Positions 12,098 through 23,902 of a stretch of 64,000 nt of DNA are shown piece by piece. How positions within the stretch are numbered: position 1 is the first letter of the stretch; every line of letters starts with the position of its first letter. The notes under the pieces are model-generated. The model ran no database searches. It saw nothing but the letters and a program-made list of their open reading frames with translations, and was not told the DNA's origin. The translations under genes and the position numbers were made by a program. The stretch comes from Candidula unifasciata (Eukaryota > Mollusca > Gastropoda > Stylommatophora > Geomitridae), in assembly GCA_905116865.2 (NCBI GenBank), contig CAJHNH020008531.1, positions 227,001 to 291,000 of the forward strand, read 5' to 3'.

Positions 12098-12376
12098 CGC
12101 GGCGTCTGTGGCTTAGGCGATGCAAGTCCAAATTGTAATTCCAATGTACCGTGATCGAAATCCACTCCTGGCTGCGTGGATCTTTATTATGGTATAGGGC
12201 GTCGCTGGTGACCCAGCCTAAAATAAGTACCAGGATGTATGGCCTGGGGAAGTAAGGAAGACTGGCGTAATGCTGACCACATTACCCACCTAGTGCCAAA
12301 TGGTCTGTAAAAATATTGGTGCTCTTCCCCTGGCCTAAGGCGTGGAAAGGGATCTTTACTTAACTTTTTACTTAAA
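12098..12376 (+). mobile_element. tRNA-derived SINE, copy 1
   Basis: The head carries an A-box-like tggcttaggcg and a B-box-like gatcgaaatcc. The body contains gacccagcctaaaataagta, 'ccaggatgtatggcctgggg', 'cacattacccacctagtgcc' and 'aaggcgtggaaagggatctt', ending in ttact repeats. The same body recurs near 30.6, 46.9, 49.8 and 63.2 kb. Confidence 0.85.
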
Positions 12377-12399
12377 TAATACGGTTTTCGTAATTCAGA

Positions 12400-13890
12400 A
12401 TCATTGTCCTTACCTTACATCCTAACTCACTAGAATGTTAGTAAAAAAAAACAAAAAAAAAACGAATTTGACCATTGTCACGATTACAAGCAGCTCTTCG
12501 CCAAGTTTGTTAATTAAATTGTTTATCATCATCATCATCATAGTCATCCAATCAACCTAAACATCATCATCATATTGATTTTTTTGTTTGATAACAAATC
12601 CATTCTTTTGTTTTTAATAACATTCTATCAAGTTCTAAATGGCAGATGGCGAAGCTGTATTTTATTAACACAATACAATTATTTATATGTAATTTTATAA
12701 TGTATTTGCTTGGCACTAGGCCGAATACTGGAATACAAACACTGAGATATTGGCAGAGCAGGTATTACGCCCGCAGCAGGTTACTGAATGTCCAGTGTTA
12801 AAAAAGGTTTCAGAGGGATAGTGATGGTTGAATTCCTACATTGTGAATTACAGATGAGTAGAAGATATAAATATATAAAGATGTGTGCAAGCTGTATATG
12901 AATGATTTACGTATCACAGGAACAAGATGCCACTGACTGTATCATAAAGGAGGAAATCTTGGTTTTTCCCCCTTGCTTTCACCCCACCTTATATTTAATA
13001 GGGAATTCCTAGGGACTTCCCCGAAATGTCCTATACATTTAGAAATCCATTGTCACTCAAAGCTTTATTTCAGCCAGTATACATAGAAGGAGACATCTTT
13101 CCTTCGTTAACAATTACAAGCAAGCCTCTAGGAACATGGTAATTGTAAAAGATTACAACAAAGACAAGCTATTTTGCGATTACCATGGTTTGAGTTACAA
13201 GAATATGTTTTGCTGGAAACAGGGCACTGGTTACTGGTCAAAACGCTCTAACGACAGCATATCCAGTGGCATGGTATTAGTAACTTATGTCATTTAGTTA
13301 GTTTTCTTGAGTGAAGAAGTCAAAGGTAGAGATTCAGTTGATGGAAAAATATCACTTGGAGATAGTATATGGAGTATTTATGTTGCACTCTACGCAATAT
13401 CTGCACTTAGGTGCTTGGTTAAGACATAGATATTTTTTTTTAAAAATTAAAAAGAAAAAAACTATTTAAAAAAAAAATAAATTAAACGTCTTCAGTGGGT
13501 GTCCATTTAAAGTTTATTCTCAATACCGAACAGTGATTCTTACAGGAAATAATTATGCAGTTTTAAAAGCTATCAAACAAAAAATTATAAATTATGTTAA
13601 CGTAATTCAATACAATTCAACTTGTATTATTGCAAATTTAGATTGTAATACTGGTATTAATAACTGTGCGTTTTCTCTAGTTGTTGGCTAGGTAATTTAC
13701 ATATATATTATTAATTGTGAAGATGTAATAACACTTATCAAACACAGGCCACATTGTAAAAGACGAGGTTAACAATAATAATTACCCATCACATTAAAAA
13801 TTATGAACCTATTTAAACTGCAGTGAAAAAAAGAGAGAAAAAGCAACAGTATAAGCACGTAATATAAATCTAACGTCATCTCAAAAACAA
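12400..13890. other. AT-rich non-coding intron
   Basis: It holds short CATC/CAT runs (12525-12565) and A-rich runs near 12445 and 13440-13480. No gene or element is recognised. Confidence 0.5.
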
Positions 13891-13894
13891 AACT

Positions 13895-14085
13895 ACAGGG
13901 CTCAGGAAGGGGAAGAGGCAGACCAGGAAAGAGTCGATACAGAACCTGACTGACATGCGTTAGGCATTTAGCCATGAAGTCCATTGCATCTGACCGTCAA
14001 ATGCAGAGAAAGCTGACCAGACAGTCAACAGCAACTGGTGCCCCAGCGATACGCAGTATTACCGGACAATGATGATGACGATGAA
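13895..14085 (+). mobile_element. Degenerate RTE-like ORF2 C-terminus with GAT-repeat tail
   Basis: The plus strand reads SGRGRGRPGKSRYR followed by LAMKSIASDRQMQRK, and ends in gatgatgacgatga. This is the usual layout of the last 60 codons and tail of Craft-like LINEs. It is very short and partly broken. Confidence 0.5.
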
Positions 14086-14206
14086 TAACACTTGCATACT
14101 TTTTCTGAAATCCACGTAATAATGATGGTCTTTTCAAATTGTTTTCACATTTATGACATTCATATATGCCAACATTTGTCTTATAAACAAGTCTTACAAT
14201 ACAAAC

Positions 14207-14394
14207 CTAAAAGTTCCACATACGTGGTCTGTGTATTCTGTGAGAAGCACCATGTCTATGAGATTTTTAACGATGTGTCCAATGAATTCTTTAGGTATAC
14301 CACGCAAGTGGGCATACATAGTTAAAGTATCACGTGCTGTCATCTCTCCAATGTGAGCGTCAAACTGAGGACAGTACCCGATATTGGACTGTAC
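14207..14394 (-). CDS. ABCA3-like transporter, exon 10 (NBD2 Q-loop)
   Basis: The exon encodes VQSNIGYCPQFDAHIGEMTA, which carries the ABCA Q-loop (GYCPQFDA). It continues with RDTLTMYAHLRGIPKEFIG and ends TDHVCGTF. The acceptor is tatattttcag before 14394 and the donor is AG|gtttgt after 14207. The donor is weaker than consensus but gives the Ser that opens the signature motif in exon 11. Confidence 0.94.
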
Positions 14395-14784
14395 CTGAAA
14401 ATATAAAGTATATAAACACATTTGTATGTGTAAATATATTGCTAAATAATTGTATTCAATAAATGAAGTTGTTTTCTTGGTAAAACGCAATATAATTATC
14501 TTTCCTCACTAATTTAATCCCCAATCCAATTTTAAAAACGAGAATATGTTCGCTTCACATCTGCCCATCTTTTTGATTCCATTTAAGTTATAATAAGGAA
14601 TTTTGATGGTTGTTTGACTAGTTTGAGGGAAGTCTCCATGCTTTAAATATTAGGTCTAATGTTCATTTTGTAAAACATTTTGTAAAGGTGAGTTTAGAAG
14701 AATTACTATGATAAATTGCGCTGGTTTTTAATTTCTCACAAGTTATACCATTCTGTAATTTAGAATATATATATTATCTATCAA

Positions 14785-15420
14785 TCGTCTTCTTGGTCTC
14801 CCACGTGGTCTACGACCATTCATCCCCATTGTATTTACAGTTTTCACCTCTCTGTTATCTGACATTCTCGCAATATGCCCCAGCCATTTCAACCTATTAG
14901 CTCTCATGATACCAGTGGTGATCTGAACAGATTACGAAGCATGATAGCCTTTTTTATAAGTACGACACGTTGTAACGATGATGATAATGCTGATAATTAT
15001 GATGACAATGATGGCTGTTATGGTGGTTGGAGTACTGATCGTGTTGGTTTTTAGAACGCATATTTTTACTATAGTTATATAACGTGTCATACTGATTAAA
15101 ATAAAGGCTATCATGCTTCATAATCTGTTCAGATCACCACTGGCATCATGAGAGCTAATAGGTTGAAATGACTGGGACATACTGAGAGAATATCAGATGA
15201 CAGAGAGGTTAAAAACTGTAAATACAAGGGAGATGAATGGTCATAGACCACGTGTCACACCAAGAAGACGATGGAGAGATAATGTCCAGAAAGACATGCA
15301 AACACTTCGCGTTACCAACTGCAAAAAAAAGACAAACCAGAGAGATGAGTGGAGGCGGGTGATATCTGCAGCAATGAATCTCAAGGGCTCTGAATGCTAA
15401 AGAAAAAGAAGAACAAGAAT
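14785..15420. mobile_element. RTE-like LINE 3' ends as an inverted pair
   Basis: Sequence at 14785-14958 is the reverse complement of 15098-15270, with about 140 bp between. Both encode the 'RANRLKW.GH..RMSD.REVK' tract of an RTE-like ORF2 C-terminus. The plus arm continues to RRRWRDNVQKDMQTLRVTN and a GAA-rich tail near 15410. The pair could form a long hairpin. Confidence 0.8.
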
Positions 15421-15890
15421 CATTCTTCACCGTCTCCATAGACGCACGGGTGGCTTACTGGTACGCCAATGGGCGACTAGGTCACAGGTAGGGTAAATGG
15501 TCAGGAACAGTTACTGCATAACTACCACAGAAGCGATTCCCATGGCTACTTGTTGGCGAGAACTTCCTAGCCATGTGTAAGCAGTAAACAAACAAAGACC
15601 ACAATATAGTAGCTCGTAGCTTCCATGCTGGCAGCAGGCTGAACGTAATTAATTGTGATTTTTTCTTTCTTCTTTTTTAAATAGAATGCATATGGACTTT
15701 TCCCCATTTCACAAGATCACGAATACTAGCTATGTTTATGACTAAGCCACAGCTAACATTATAAATGCTAGGTAATTAGATATTAAAATAATGTTTCGGA
15801 TAAATGAAGTTCTCCCCACTAAGACTGTGCAGCTAATATAGTCGTTATTTATCTCTAGCATCGAAACTCATAATATAAACATGTCCTTAC

Positions 15891-16105
15891 CTTACGAAGG
15901 CTAGAGCGTACATCAAAACCTTTGAGGAAAGCATTGCCAGAGGTAACTGGTGTTTCTCCTGTCAGCATCCTGAAAATTGTAGTTTTACCTGCGCCACTTT
16001 TACCCAGAAGTCCAAAGCATTCTTTTTCTGGGATACCCACATTGATATGATCTACGGCTGTCAGCTGATTATATTTCTTGTGTAGATCAATGAGAAGCAG
16101 TGAAT
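15891..16105 (-). CDS. ABCA3-like transporter, exon 9 (NBD2 Walker A)
   Basis: The exon encodes SLLLIDLHKKYNQLTAVDHI and then the Walker A loop CFGLLGKSGAGKTTIFRMLTG, with the nucleotide-binding Lys and Thr present. It closes TSGNAFLKGFDVRSSLRK. Most ABCA proteins have 'GFNGAGKTT', so Lys-Ser in place of Phe-Asn is slightly unusual but keeps the GxxGxGKT pattern. The acceptor is tgacttatag before 16105 and the donor is AAG|gtaagg after 15891, phase 0. Confidence 0.94.
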
Positions 16106-16422
16106 CTATAAGTCAGGAACAGTCACAGTTAAGATCACCATCTACTGGTGAGTACTTTTAAATTCCAAGTTTACAATCAAAGTGTTATACAGTCCTATAA
16201 GTATTTAAATCAGTACAATTTCAACAACTCTCAAGAAGTTAAGGGAGAAAATATAATATATGCATATTGTGGGTAAAGCCCTTAACAAAATTTTAAGAAA
16301 GAAATAGAAAAAAAAGAAGAGAAAAATTGAAAAATTAAAGCTGCTAAAAATACAGATAATATATAAATGTATATGTATTATACGACTAGGATAGATTCTG
16401 ATAGCTGATAGTTTGTTTCAGC

Positions 16423-16735
16423 TCAGTGAAAGAAGTAGAAATAGTTGAGTGAAAGAAGTAGGAATAGTTGAGTGAAGAAAGTGCTAATAATTGAGTCAAT
16501 GAGGTAGGAATAGTTGAGTAAATAAAGAAGGAATATTTGAGTGAATGAAATAAGAATTGTTGCGTGAATAAAGTACGAATAGTTGACTTAATGAAATAGG
16601 AATAGCTGAGGGAATGAAATAGGAATAGTTGAGAAAATGAAGTAGGAATAGTTATTTTAATGTAGTAGGAATAATTGAGTGAATGAAGTAGTAATAGTTT
16701 ACTGAAAGAAGTAAGAATATTCAATGTTTGAAGGT
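16423..16735. repeat. 23-bp minisatellite, ~13 copies
   Basis: The unit is approximately gtgaatgaagtaggaatagttga, diverged between copies. A minus-strand open frame of 123 codons here is only the repeat. Confidence 0.88.
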
Positions 16736-17459
16736 TTGAACAACGGATCAACATCATGGCACAAGGGTTTTAACCCAAAAGTGCTCCGTTCTACTTCAAA
16801 CTCAAGCCTGAGCCCAAAGAATCTTAGCGCAGTGCACGAACTCTGCAGCACCGGCGAGAATCCTGAAATACTTTGGATAGATTTTTAATCTATATATAAA
16901 ATCGAAGAAGAGCAGGCAGAGTTCTGTTGCGAATAATGCATCGAGTGGTTCTGCGTAGTTATATCATTTGGACTTTATCAGATTTCACAGTTTGGATAGG
17001 CTACTTTCAGCACTAAAAATTTCTTGGTGGGAATTTATAATAACCCGTCAGTGCAGTTGAGGGCTATATTGTCATTGATTTCCTGGCGACAGTGGTTCAG
17101 GTTGGAATATTGCTATTACCTGGCAAACTTAGCCACATAATAATGGAGGTAGGGGGGGGGGGGGGGCTGCAGGAATATTCAGGTGAGTGAAGAAAGAATA
17201 CTCAAGTGACAACACCATTAAAATACCAACAAACATGTGATGTTTATGTGCTTTTAGAAATATGTGATCTTTGTATCTATTTATATAGACAAAGATCAAA
17301 TATAATGAATGTATCTATCTATAGTCTGCCAGCAACTGATTATTTCAGTTTGGTTTGGGCCTGCCAACATTATCTTGGGCATGCTCACATTATCTTGGAC
17401 CTGCTCACATTATCTTGGACCTGCTCTCATTATCTTGGGCCTGCTCTCATTATCTTGGG

Positions 17460-18060
17460 CCTGCTCACATTATCTAACAGCCAAATAGAGAAGCTGGAGC
17501 GCATGCAAAATGAAACCATGTGAGTCATTTTGGGATGTACACGGGACACGCCTATCGTACGCATGCAGCACATACTTGCATTGCTGTCCGTATATGAAAG
17601 ATACAAGGGGTTAGAGGTAAAAAGTCACAATGGTCAGGTAACACCTTCTGCATGAAGCCTCAAGGGTCTTCGCATAAAAAGTGGTGGCTCTTGGATGGCA
17701 CAGGCAGAAGTCATGATCAGAAGTGTTTTTGCTACTGACAATGATAGCACATGATGAGGAGTGGGTTACAGGTTGCTGCTCAGCAAAACAGGATTCCAAA
17801 AAGTGACCCTGGACTGAGGGTGCCGGGAGTATATAGCTGCTGAAACAGGAGTACTGGTTCAAGAGCTGATCAACAAAAATTCACACCCAGGAAACTTGAA
17901 TACCCAGGTGGGTCTGTAGTGAGAGGTCAAAAGAGTGGCTGGAGTTTTATTGCAAAGGTTAATGGATGCTGTTTAAAAACAGTGAGACTCGCATTCAATG
18001 CATAACATTCAGCATGAGGTGGAGGCAGTGACGGCAGCTTTCTGTTGGCTTGACAGCAGC
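17460..18060 (+). mobile_element. LINE family A, thumb-to-RNase H fragment
   Basis: The plus strand reads SQIEKLERMQNETM, then VILGCTRDTPIVRMQHILAL and later pieces of the RNase H domain. Multiple stops are present. It ends at the 31-bp tandem repeat. A 25-bp tandem run (cacattatcttggacctgct) at 17370-17475 precedes it. Confidence 0.72.
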
Positions 18061-18236
18061 ACTGCTTAGTGTTATCATAAGGTATCCGAGGACTGCTCGG
18101 TGTTATCATTGGTTATCTTAAGACAGCTCAGTGTTATCATTGGTTATATGAGGACTGTTCGGTGTTATCATTGGTTATCTGAGGACTGATAAGTGTTATC
18201 ATTGGTTATCTGAGGACTGCTCAGTGTTATCATTGA
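18061..18236. repeat. 31-bp tandem repeat, 5.7 copies
   Basis: The unit is actgctcagtgttatcattg + gttatctgagg. It sits where family A would encode the strand 'HIVIVTDSESML', and resembles catcattgtaactgactca of intact copies, so it probably grew from LINE sequence. It directly abuts element E copy 2. Confidence 0.88.
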
Positions 18237-18237
18237 C

Positions 18238-18795
18238 TTCCGGTCAAAATGGACGCTAGACAGGGGCACTGTTTGGAGTCGAGGCAAATTTTTTGCTTCT
18301 GCCGGGCGGTGGCCGATACATTTTTGCTTCATTTGTAGACTGGATATAGTTTCGTCGCCCAGCTTCTGAGTTGAATGCATGGCGTGACACTGTGAGCTGT
18401 GGATTTCATTTGTAAAGTTTTTTCGACTGTGACCAAGGTGGTGGTGTGAATTGTAGATTCAGAAAATGGCGCAATGCCTGTTATCGCAATGTTGGTGGTG
18501 CCATTGTGTGATTAAAATTGATCACGTTGGAAACTGCTAATCTGTTGGTGACCTGCTACCGTCAATGATGAACTGCATTTCTAATGTCAGACTGTTTGTG
18601 TTAGCACTTCGAATGGCTACCGTATGCTTTAATGCGAGTGTATGCTGGATATGCTGAGACAACAGTCTTTCAATCTTTTCACAAGGGACTGTGATAAACA
18701 TTCTGTGTGTTTTTCGTTGGCACAGGAGCGGAGCAAAGATGGGATGACCCGTTAGCTATGAAGCTGAAACTAAAACTACCATACAACACCAGACG
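18238..18795 (+). mobile_element. Element 'E', copy 2
   Basis: It is the reverse complement of 40-596 at moderate divergence. It starts cttccggtcaaaatggacgc and ends near aactaaaactacca. No clean target duplication is visible, perhaps because of the adjacent tandem repeat. Confidence 0.7.
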
Positions 18796-19199
18796 ATAAG
18801 GAAACGAATAAAAGACAATATTTAATTGACATAGCAGAAGAGGCAGTGTGCAGCAGCAACAAAAATAAATTATGCCACTAAAAAGAGATAAGTTGGAACA
18901 AGTTTGTCAACTAAGTGATATTTGAAAAACAAATGTATTTAGAAAGTTTTCATCTGCAATAAAGATCAGATGAACAGGTATGCTGAATACAACACTAACT
19001 GCCTAGCTTCAATATCCTTTCGTTTTCTAGCCTGCTAAAATTGAGTTGAATATTTTCTATAGGTGAGAAAATCAGAAGAGCTATTTTTCTTTCGAAAGTT
19101 GCTAAGCTGTTAATCAAGCCGGGCAGCAGAAAATAAAGCCATAATACAGATTGTCAGTTTTATCCAAATATTCATTAGCTGACCAGGAGAGCTCATGAA

Positions 19200-19990
19200 A
19201 TAATAGAAGACAACATGATGAAACAACCAAAGAAAGAGGACCAACAGGAGTTTGAAAAGTAAAGAGCTATAATGATATTGACAGTGCCTAGGGAAATATT
19301 TCGTAAGATATTCACGAGAAATTGGCAGCAGGCGGTAGACTTAAATGGCTTTGAAAAGTACTCCGAACATTTCAAGAGATGGACTGAGGCCAGACATTCA
19401 GCGAGAGCGCGACAGCTCATACCGATAGAGCTGAGCGTGCCGTATAAGAAGCAAATCGAAGATCAATAACTAAACAAGCTCGGGAAGTACAGTCGGTGCT
19501 TGTCTTAAGAATGATGAGGGGCAAGCAGTAAGACTCTTCGCAATTAGGGTGGCCGCAAGAAGTCTAATCGCTAACTCCACATGACATCGTCCTAAAGCAT
19601 TTTGACTAGCGAGGAAACGAGCGTAACGGGCAATGAGGTAACGGGGTGAGAGAGCTTTGAGCTGGCTCTGGACACAACGGAACGACGTGGGGAATAGGCC
19701 TCTGTATTTTGGTTCTGAACTCTTAGTGGGAAAAAACAATTAAGCCTCTAATAGCCAAATCTGTCCGACCAACATCTTTACGACAAAACAACTGTCAATT
19801 TCTCACCGTGGCTCCTGCATCTAGACTGTTAATTTACTTCCTGGCACTAGGAATAAAAAACCCTAACCTTAGTACTCTGTTGCAACCATAAGGTCTTGTC
19901 GATTAACGCATTAGTAGAAGTACGAGGTTCGGAAGTCATGACTCGGGTCGGCCACCGAGATGGCGTAGGAGGTAATTGGCCAAAACAGCT
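19200..19990 (+). mobile_element. LINE family B, 3' region, degenerate
   Basis: The plus strand retains short pieces of a conserved C-terminal domain (ESFELALDTTERRGE and ASVFWF), matching in order the 39.4-39.7 kb copy. The end (gtaggaggtaattggccaaa) matches the 3' hairpin sequence at 39871. Family identity is by internal comparison only. Confidence 0.5.
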
Positions 19991-20399
19991 GTCAAAAAAG
20001 GGAACTCCTACTAAAGTTCGGTAGGCTTCTTCTTTGCATGCTCCCTTCGTGGAGTAACATTTCTTGTGCGTGGCTAGCCCATAAGATTATCTGGAAAGAC
20101 CGGCTTAGTGTCGAGAAAGGCATCTTGACGCTCTGGGAAGACTCGTGCCCCGGTATCGCCGGGATGAAAACTGGCTCTCTGGCAACAGAGAGTCGTTTGC
20201 AGACAGTGCTGATCACCACTAACGCTGTATAATAATTAGATCGCGTCACATATAAAAATAGACATATGCCCCTAGAGCCATCCCAAAAGAGAGGGTGTTG
20301 GGGTGGGAAGGGGGGGGGGGCGAGTGAGAATAAAGGACCCATAGAAGCTACTAATATTTTCGATCCCGCCAGTCTCCGGACCGTGCTTTCTGAGCAACG

Positions 20400-21156
20400 A
20401 CAGGGCTGGTCATGCATTTATTGGAAGAGTTTCATAGGAAAGCATTCGAAAGAATGACATGCTACGGAGGTGTACTACAGCGTCTCTCTGGCGGCATAAG
20501 GATGAAGATAAAATTTCCCCCCGCAAATGACATTGTGTCATGGTGCAAACTGGAAGGTACTTTATGTGAGCATATAGATAGTGAATTTAGGAAATCGTCG
20601 CATGACGAATTATCACGGTTTGATGATAAATGTTACTCTCACAGTGCCCGCGAGATCAGAACAGTAGACAAGAGGAAGCTTGGTGTTTGTCATGAGAGAA
20701 GCAGCAGGCATAGATAATGAGACGTGCAGTGCCGACAATGATGCATTACACAAATGGATCAAAGCCGGTAGAGACATCGAAAGAGAGGGACTGCACAGTG
20801 TGTGGCTGTACCTGAAGAGCAGAAACAGTGCCCTCTGTAAGCGCCTAACGTTTCTGCCGCAACAGAGGAGGAGCGGTGACAGCACCAGGAAACTTCTTTA
20901 GAATCCGTTCCAATTTCTCTTAGACGTTTTTAAGCAACCGAAGTTAAGTACGAAACTCTCAAGATCCGCCAAGAGGAACTGGTGTCATATCTGGTGAGTA
21001 TATGCTTCGAGGGGGCACATGTTCCTGTCCATGACGAGGAGACTGGCAGAGGCCTGAAATGGCCGTTGATGCTGAAGGCAATAGTCAGAGACGTGGACAA
21101 ATTCCAGCGGTAAATCTGCCTGTATGTGGTACATAACTCTGTTCGAAAGTTCTCCC

Positions 21157-21187
<31 letters not shown>

Positions 21188-21450
21188 AAAAAACCCACCG
21201 CTTGCTAAGATTTATACGGAAAAAAAAAACGAAATAGAAAAAGCGAGAGGAGCTTTCATGGCACAAGGAAATCTGTGGGGGGAAAAAAAATTTGAGAATG
21301 CCCACATTCAAGGAGCGAGATTCCTCAATTTATCCCAGTTCAGGACGATCTCTTTGTTGAACGTAGACATCAAGATATTCTTCTCGGTCATGACTCGCAT
21401 ACTCAGGAATTACTTGACTTATGGTCTTTTCTTATCCATCAGTTTTTGTA
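20400..21450 (+). mobile_element. LINE family B, 5'/RT fragment
   Basis: Plus-strand pieces include the pre-RT segment NPFQFLLDVFKQPKLS and then FRTISLLNVDIKIFFSVMTR, which resembles the 'FRxIxLLNVExKxFFSV' RT motif. A C-run/A-run (about 21154-21192) and a short 'KARGAFMAQGNLW' tract of RTE type interrupt it. It lies in the ABCA intron between exons 8 and 9. Confidence 0.55.
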
Positions 21451-21459
21451 ATTAAGTGT

Positions 21460-22110
21460 GTCTGATCTTACATGTTTAATTAATCTGTTAAGATAGAATA
21501 GCATTTGGTGAGAGCGCATTAATAATAATGATTCTTTACCAGGAGCAGGTAGTCGGGAGGGGTCATCTGCCCTGTCTAATAATTCATTAAATAATAAAAA
21601 ATAGATATTTACAACCCCTTTCCTTCTCCTGTGGGTACCAAGTGCAGCTACTGTTAATTTACCTAACGAGCCAATATGGCTGTTTTCTTGGATATCCAGG
21701 ACTTTGTCTGAGATAACATAGTTCGGATATTAGTTCAGTTTATCTGGTGGACGGGATGTGTTGAGAGGAAAATTCCTACTCATCTTAAAAAAATTGACTC
21801 ACTCTCCGTTTCGAGATAGAAGGGGAGGCAGGAAGCCAACATTCTGTAGACAAATAAGGCAGATTTGTAAAACGGATGTGCCCGCAAAATTCATGTTCTG
21901 GAACATGAAGTGGACGAAAAACCAGACGTGGACATAAAACCCGAACTTTCCACAGTTTACAGCCGGTGAAGACGAGGAAGACATCACTTCAAACTTTCAC
22001 CAAGCAGTAAATTACAAATAGTTGTTTTTTCTATATATATAAGACTAAAGTAATATATTAATATTAAACGGTTTGACAAATTATTGATGTGAACGAGACT
22101 AACAAAATAT
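21460..22110. other. Non-coding intron, nothing recognised
   Basis: AT-rich sequence without a convincing gene or element; it adjoins exon 8. Confidence 0.4.
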
Positions 22111-22113
22111 TAC

Positions 22114-22244
22114 CTGTTTGAAATAATTCTTGTAATGGAGTATTAGTAATACGATTTTTCTCTGCTTCCACATCATCCTCCTCTGCAAAGATTTCTAAAT
22201 CTCCATCGGCATTTGTAGCGTTATTGACAGCGCAGATTTCAGCA
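22114..22244 (-). CDS. ABCA3-like transporter, exon 8 (TMD2-NBD2 linker)
   Basis: The exon encodes AEICAVNNATNADGDLEIFA, then EEDDVEAEKNRITNTPLQEL. The 'EDxDVxxEKxRI' pattern is the conserved acidic linker before ABCA NBD2 ('PEDQDVADERTRI' in ABCA3). The acceptor is ctttcttag before 22244 and the donor is ACAG|gtaata after 22114. One leading base completes a split Phe from exon 7, and the trailing G makes Asp with AT of exon 9. Confidence 0.9.
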
Positions 22245-22779
22245 CTAAGAAAGTTTAGAGGTAAAAATAACACATGTTAGGGAATAACTTGTGAACAATT
22301 AGAGGAACTGCTGCCGAGCACACATGAGGCAACCAAGAAAATGTGTTATCTGTTTTGTGTTGAAACACAACTATTTATTTAAAAATTACATTTCTGTTTT
22401 CTAACCAAGCATTTTTGTTGTTGCTTGTTTTAATGTGCAACTTTTGTTATCTTGACCAGTCTTTCATTCAGTTTTAAAAACAATTCATTAGGCCCTTTTC
22501 ATCTGTTAGATCAAATACCGTCTGATCAATCCGTTTGAATCTAAGAGAATTATGTGTAACAGCACATAATCCATTGCCTGCTTGCTAGGCTGTCTTAACT
22601 TCATCAGTGACCCATGATGACCTTTATTGTTATGATATACGGGGAGAACGCCTGAAAACATCCAATTCGGTCCGATAGGAGTAAACAAGGAAAAGGACCA
22701 TTGTTACGTCATTGACGTAGTGCCAACACAAAGATCTCGCAACACCCAGATTTAAATATATAAAACGTTGATAACACCA

Positions 22780-23100
22780 ATCTTTTTATATGGCCTTGAA
22801 ACTTGGAGCACAACTAAAAGAAATGAAGCCACATTACAAAGTTTCGAAAACAGAGTATTACGACGATTTTTTGGACCCATCAAAGATGCAAACAACGGGG
22901 AATGGAGAGTGAAAAGCAACAACGAAAATCATAATCTGTTCAAATCACCATTGATCATTGATGTCATTAGATCTCATAGATTAAAATGGATTGGGCATAC
23001 CGAGAGAATGTCACAGAAAACCACTCTTCTGTTGCTTGTGCCCAAGAAAGCACAAAACACAATGGGTCTAAAAAAGAAAACTTTGATTTCAAGCCCAAAA
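22780..23100 (+). mobile_element. RTE/Craft-like LINE, ORF2 C-terminus
   Basis: About 110 codons read FLYGLETWSTTKRNEATLQS and ENRVLRRFFGPIKDANNGEW, ending RSHRLKWIGHTERMS. This is the region after RT in Craft-like elements. Both ends are truncated. Confidence 0.8.
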
Positions 23101-23363
23101 CATTAGGAGGGTCTGTGCGCTAATCCCTGAATGGTTGTGGCGATTGCAATCTCAAACGGCTGTGGAGTACTCCGTCCAGTTAGGTTGAGGTTGTCATTTT
23201 AAGCATCTCTGGGGCTAATTGCCAATCCTTGTCTGTAACTACATAAGAAGCCGATGCCTGTGTGTTCTGACGGTGTCAATTTGGTTTGTTTTTAGGATAG
23301 ATAACAATGTCATTAGGCTGCCAACAAGACGTGTTCGTTAAAAAAGCCAGTAAGCAGGTTTAT

Positions 23364-23381
23364 GACACACACACACACACA

Positions 23382-23425
<44 letters not shown>

Positions 23426-23432
23426 CACACAC
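23364..23432. repeat. Compound (CA)n(CGCA)n microsatellite
   Basis: CA repeats pass into about 13 CGCA units and back to CA. Confidence 0.97.
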
Positions 23433-23509
23433 ATACATGAACACATACACATTTACATTCTGAGATAAGATTTTTTTAGCAAAGGACTCTAAATCTACAG
23501 TGTCTATTC

Positions 23510-23894
23510 TTACTTACTTAGTCGCTCATTTCTACCCTAGGGTGTAGAGACTTGCCAGAGAGATCGCCAGACGTCTCTATCAGCAGTTTTCTTTCTGGCC
23601 ATGTACCTTTCCAGTCCTCTTTCAGTTAAGGACTGTCGGATGTTGTCTTCCCAGCGAACCATGGGTCGCCCTGGAGGTCTGGTTTCCTGGTTCTTAACCT
23701 CCCTTGCCTGCCATGGTGGCTTATTTTCTCCCATTCGAAACCATCGTAACTGACTGACTGATCCACTCGGGTTTGTGAGGAACGGGTATCAAGACCTTGA
23801 CGTATTGTCTGATTGTGGACTTTGTACCTTCTTGTCACGTGAACCAACTTTCTCAGATATCTCATTTCTGAGGCCCGAAGCTAGCTTCTGTCAG
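23510..23894 (-). mobile_element. RTE-like LINE 3' fragment with target site duplication
   Basis: Minus-strand frames read RYLRKLVHVTRRYKVHNQ and RPPGRPMVRWEDNIRQSLTE, the ORF2 C-terminus of a further RTE-type family. The insert is flanked by ctacagtgtctattc (23495-23509) and ctgcagtgtctattc (23895-23909), a 15-bp duplication with one mismatch. The 3' tail is three TAAG-like units. Confidence 0.82.
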
Positions 23895-23902
23895 CTGCAG
23901 TG

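Noticed and set aside
12100..12175. Possible tRNA gene
   Set aside because: The A- and B-box-like sequences belong to the SINE head; no proper cloverleaf, and the same head recurs at 30.8 kb.
16386..16757. 123-codon minus-strand frame of repeating 'YSYFIKSTI' type
   Set aside because: Product of the 23-bp minisatellite, whose period is not a multiple of three but stays open by composition.
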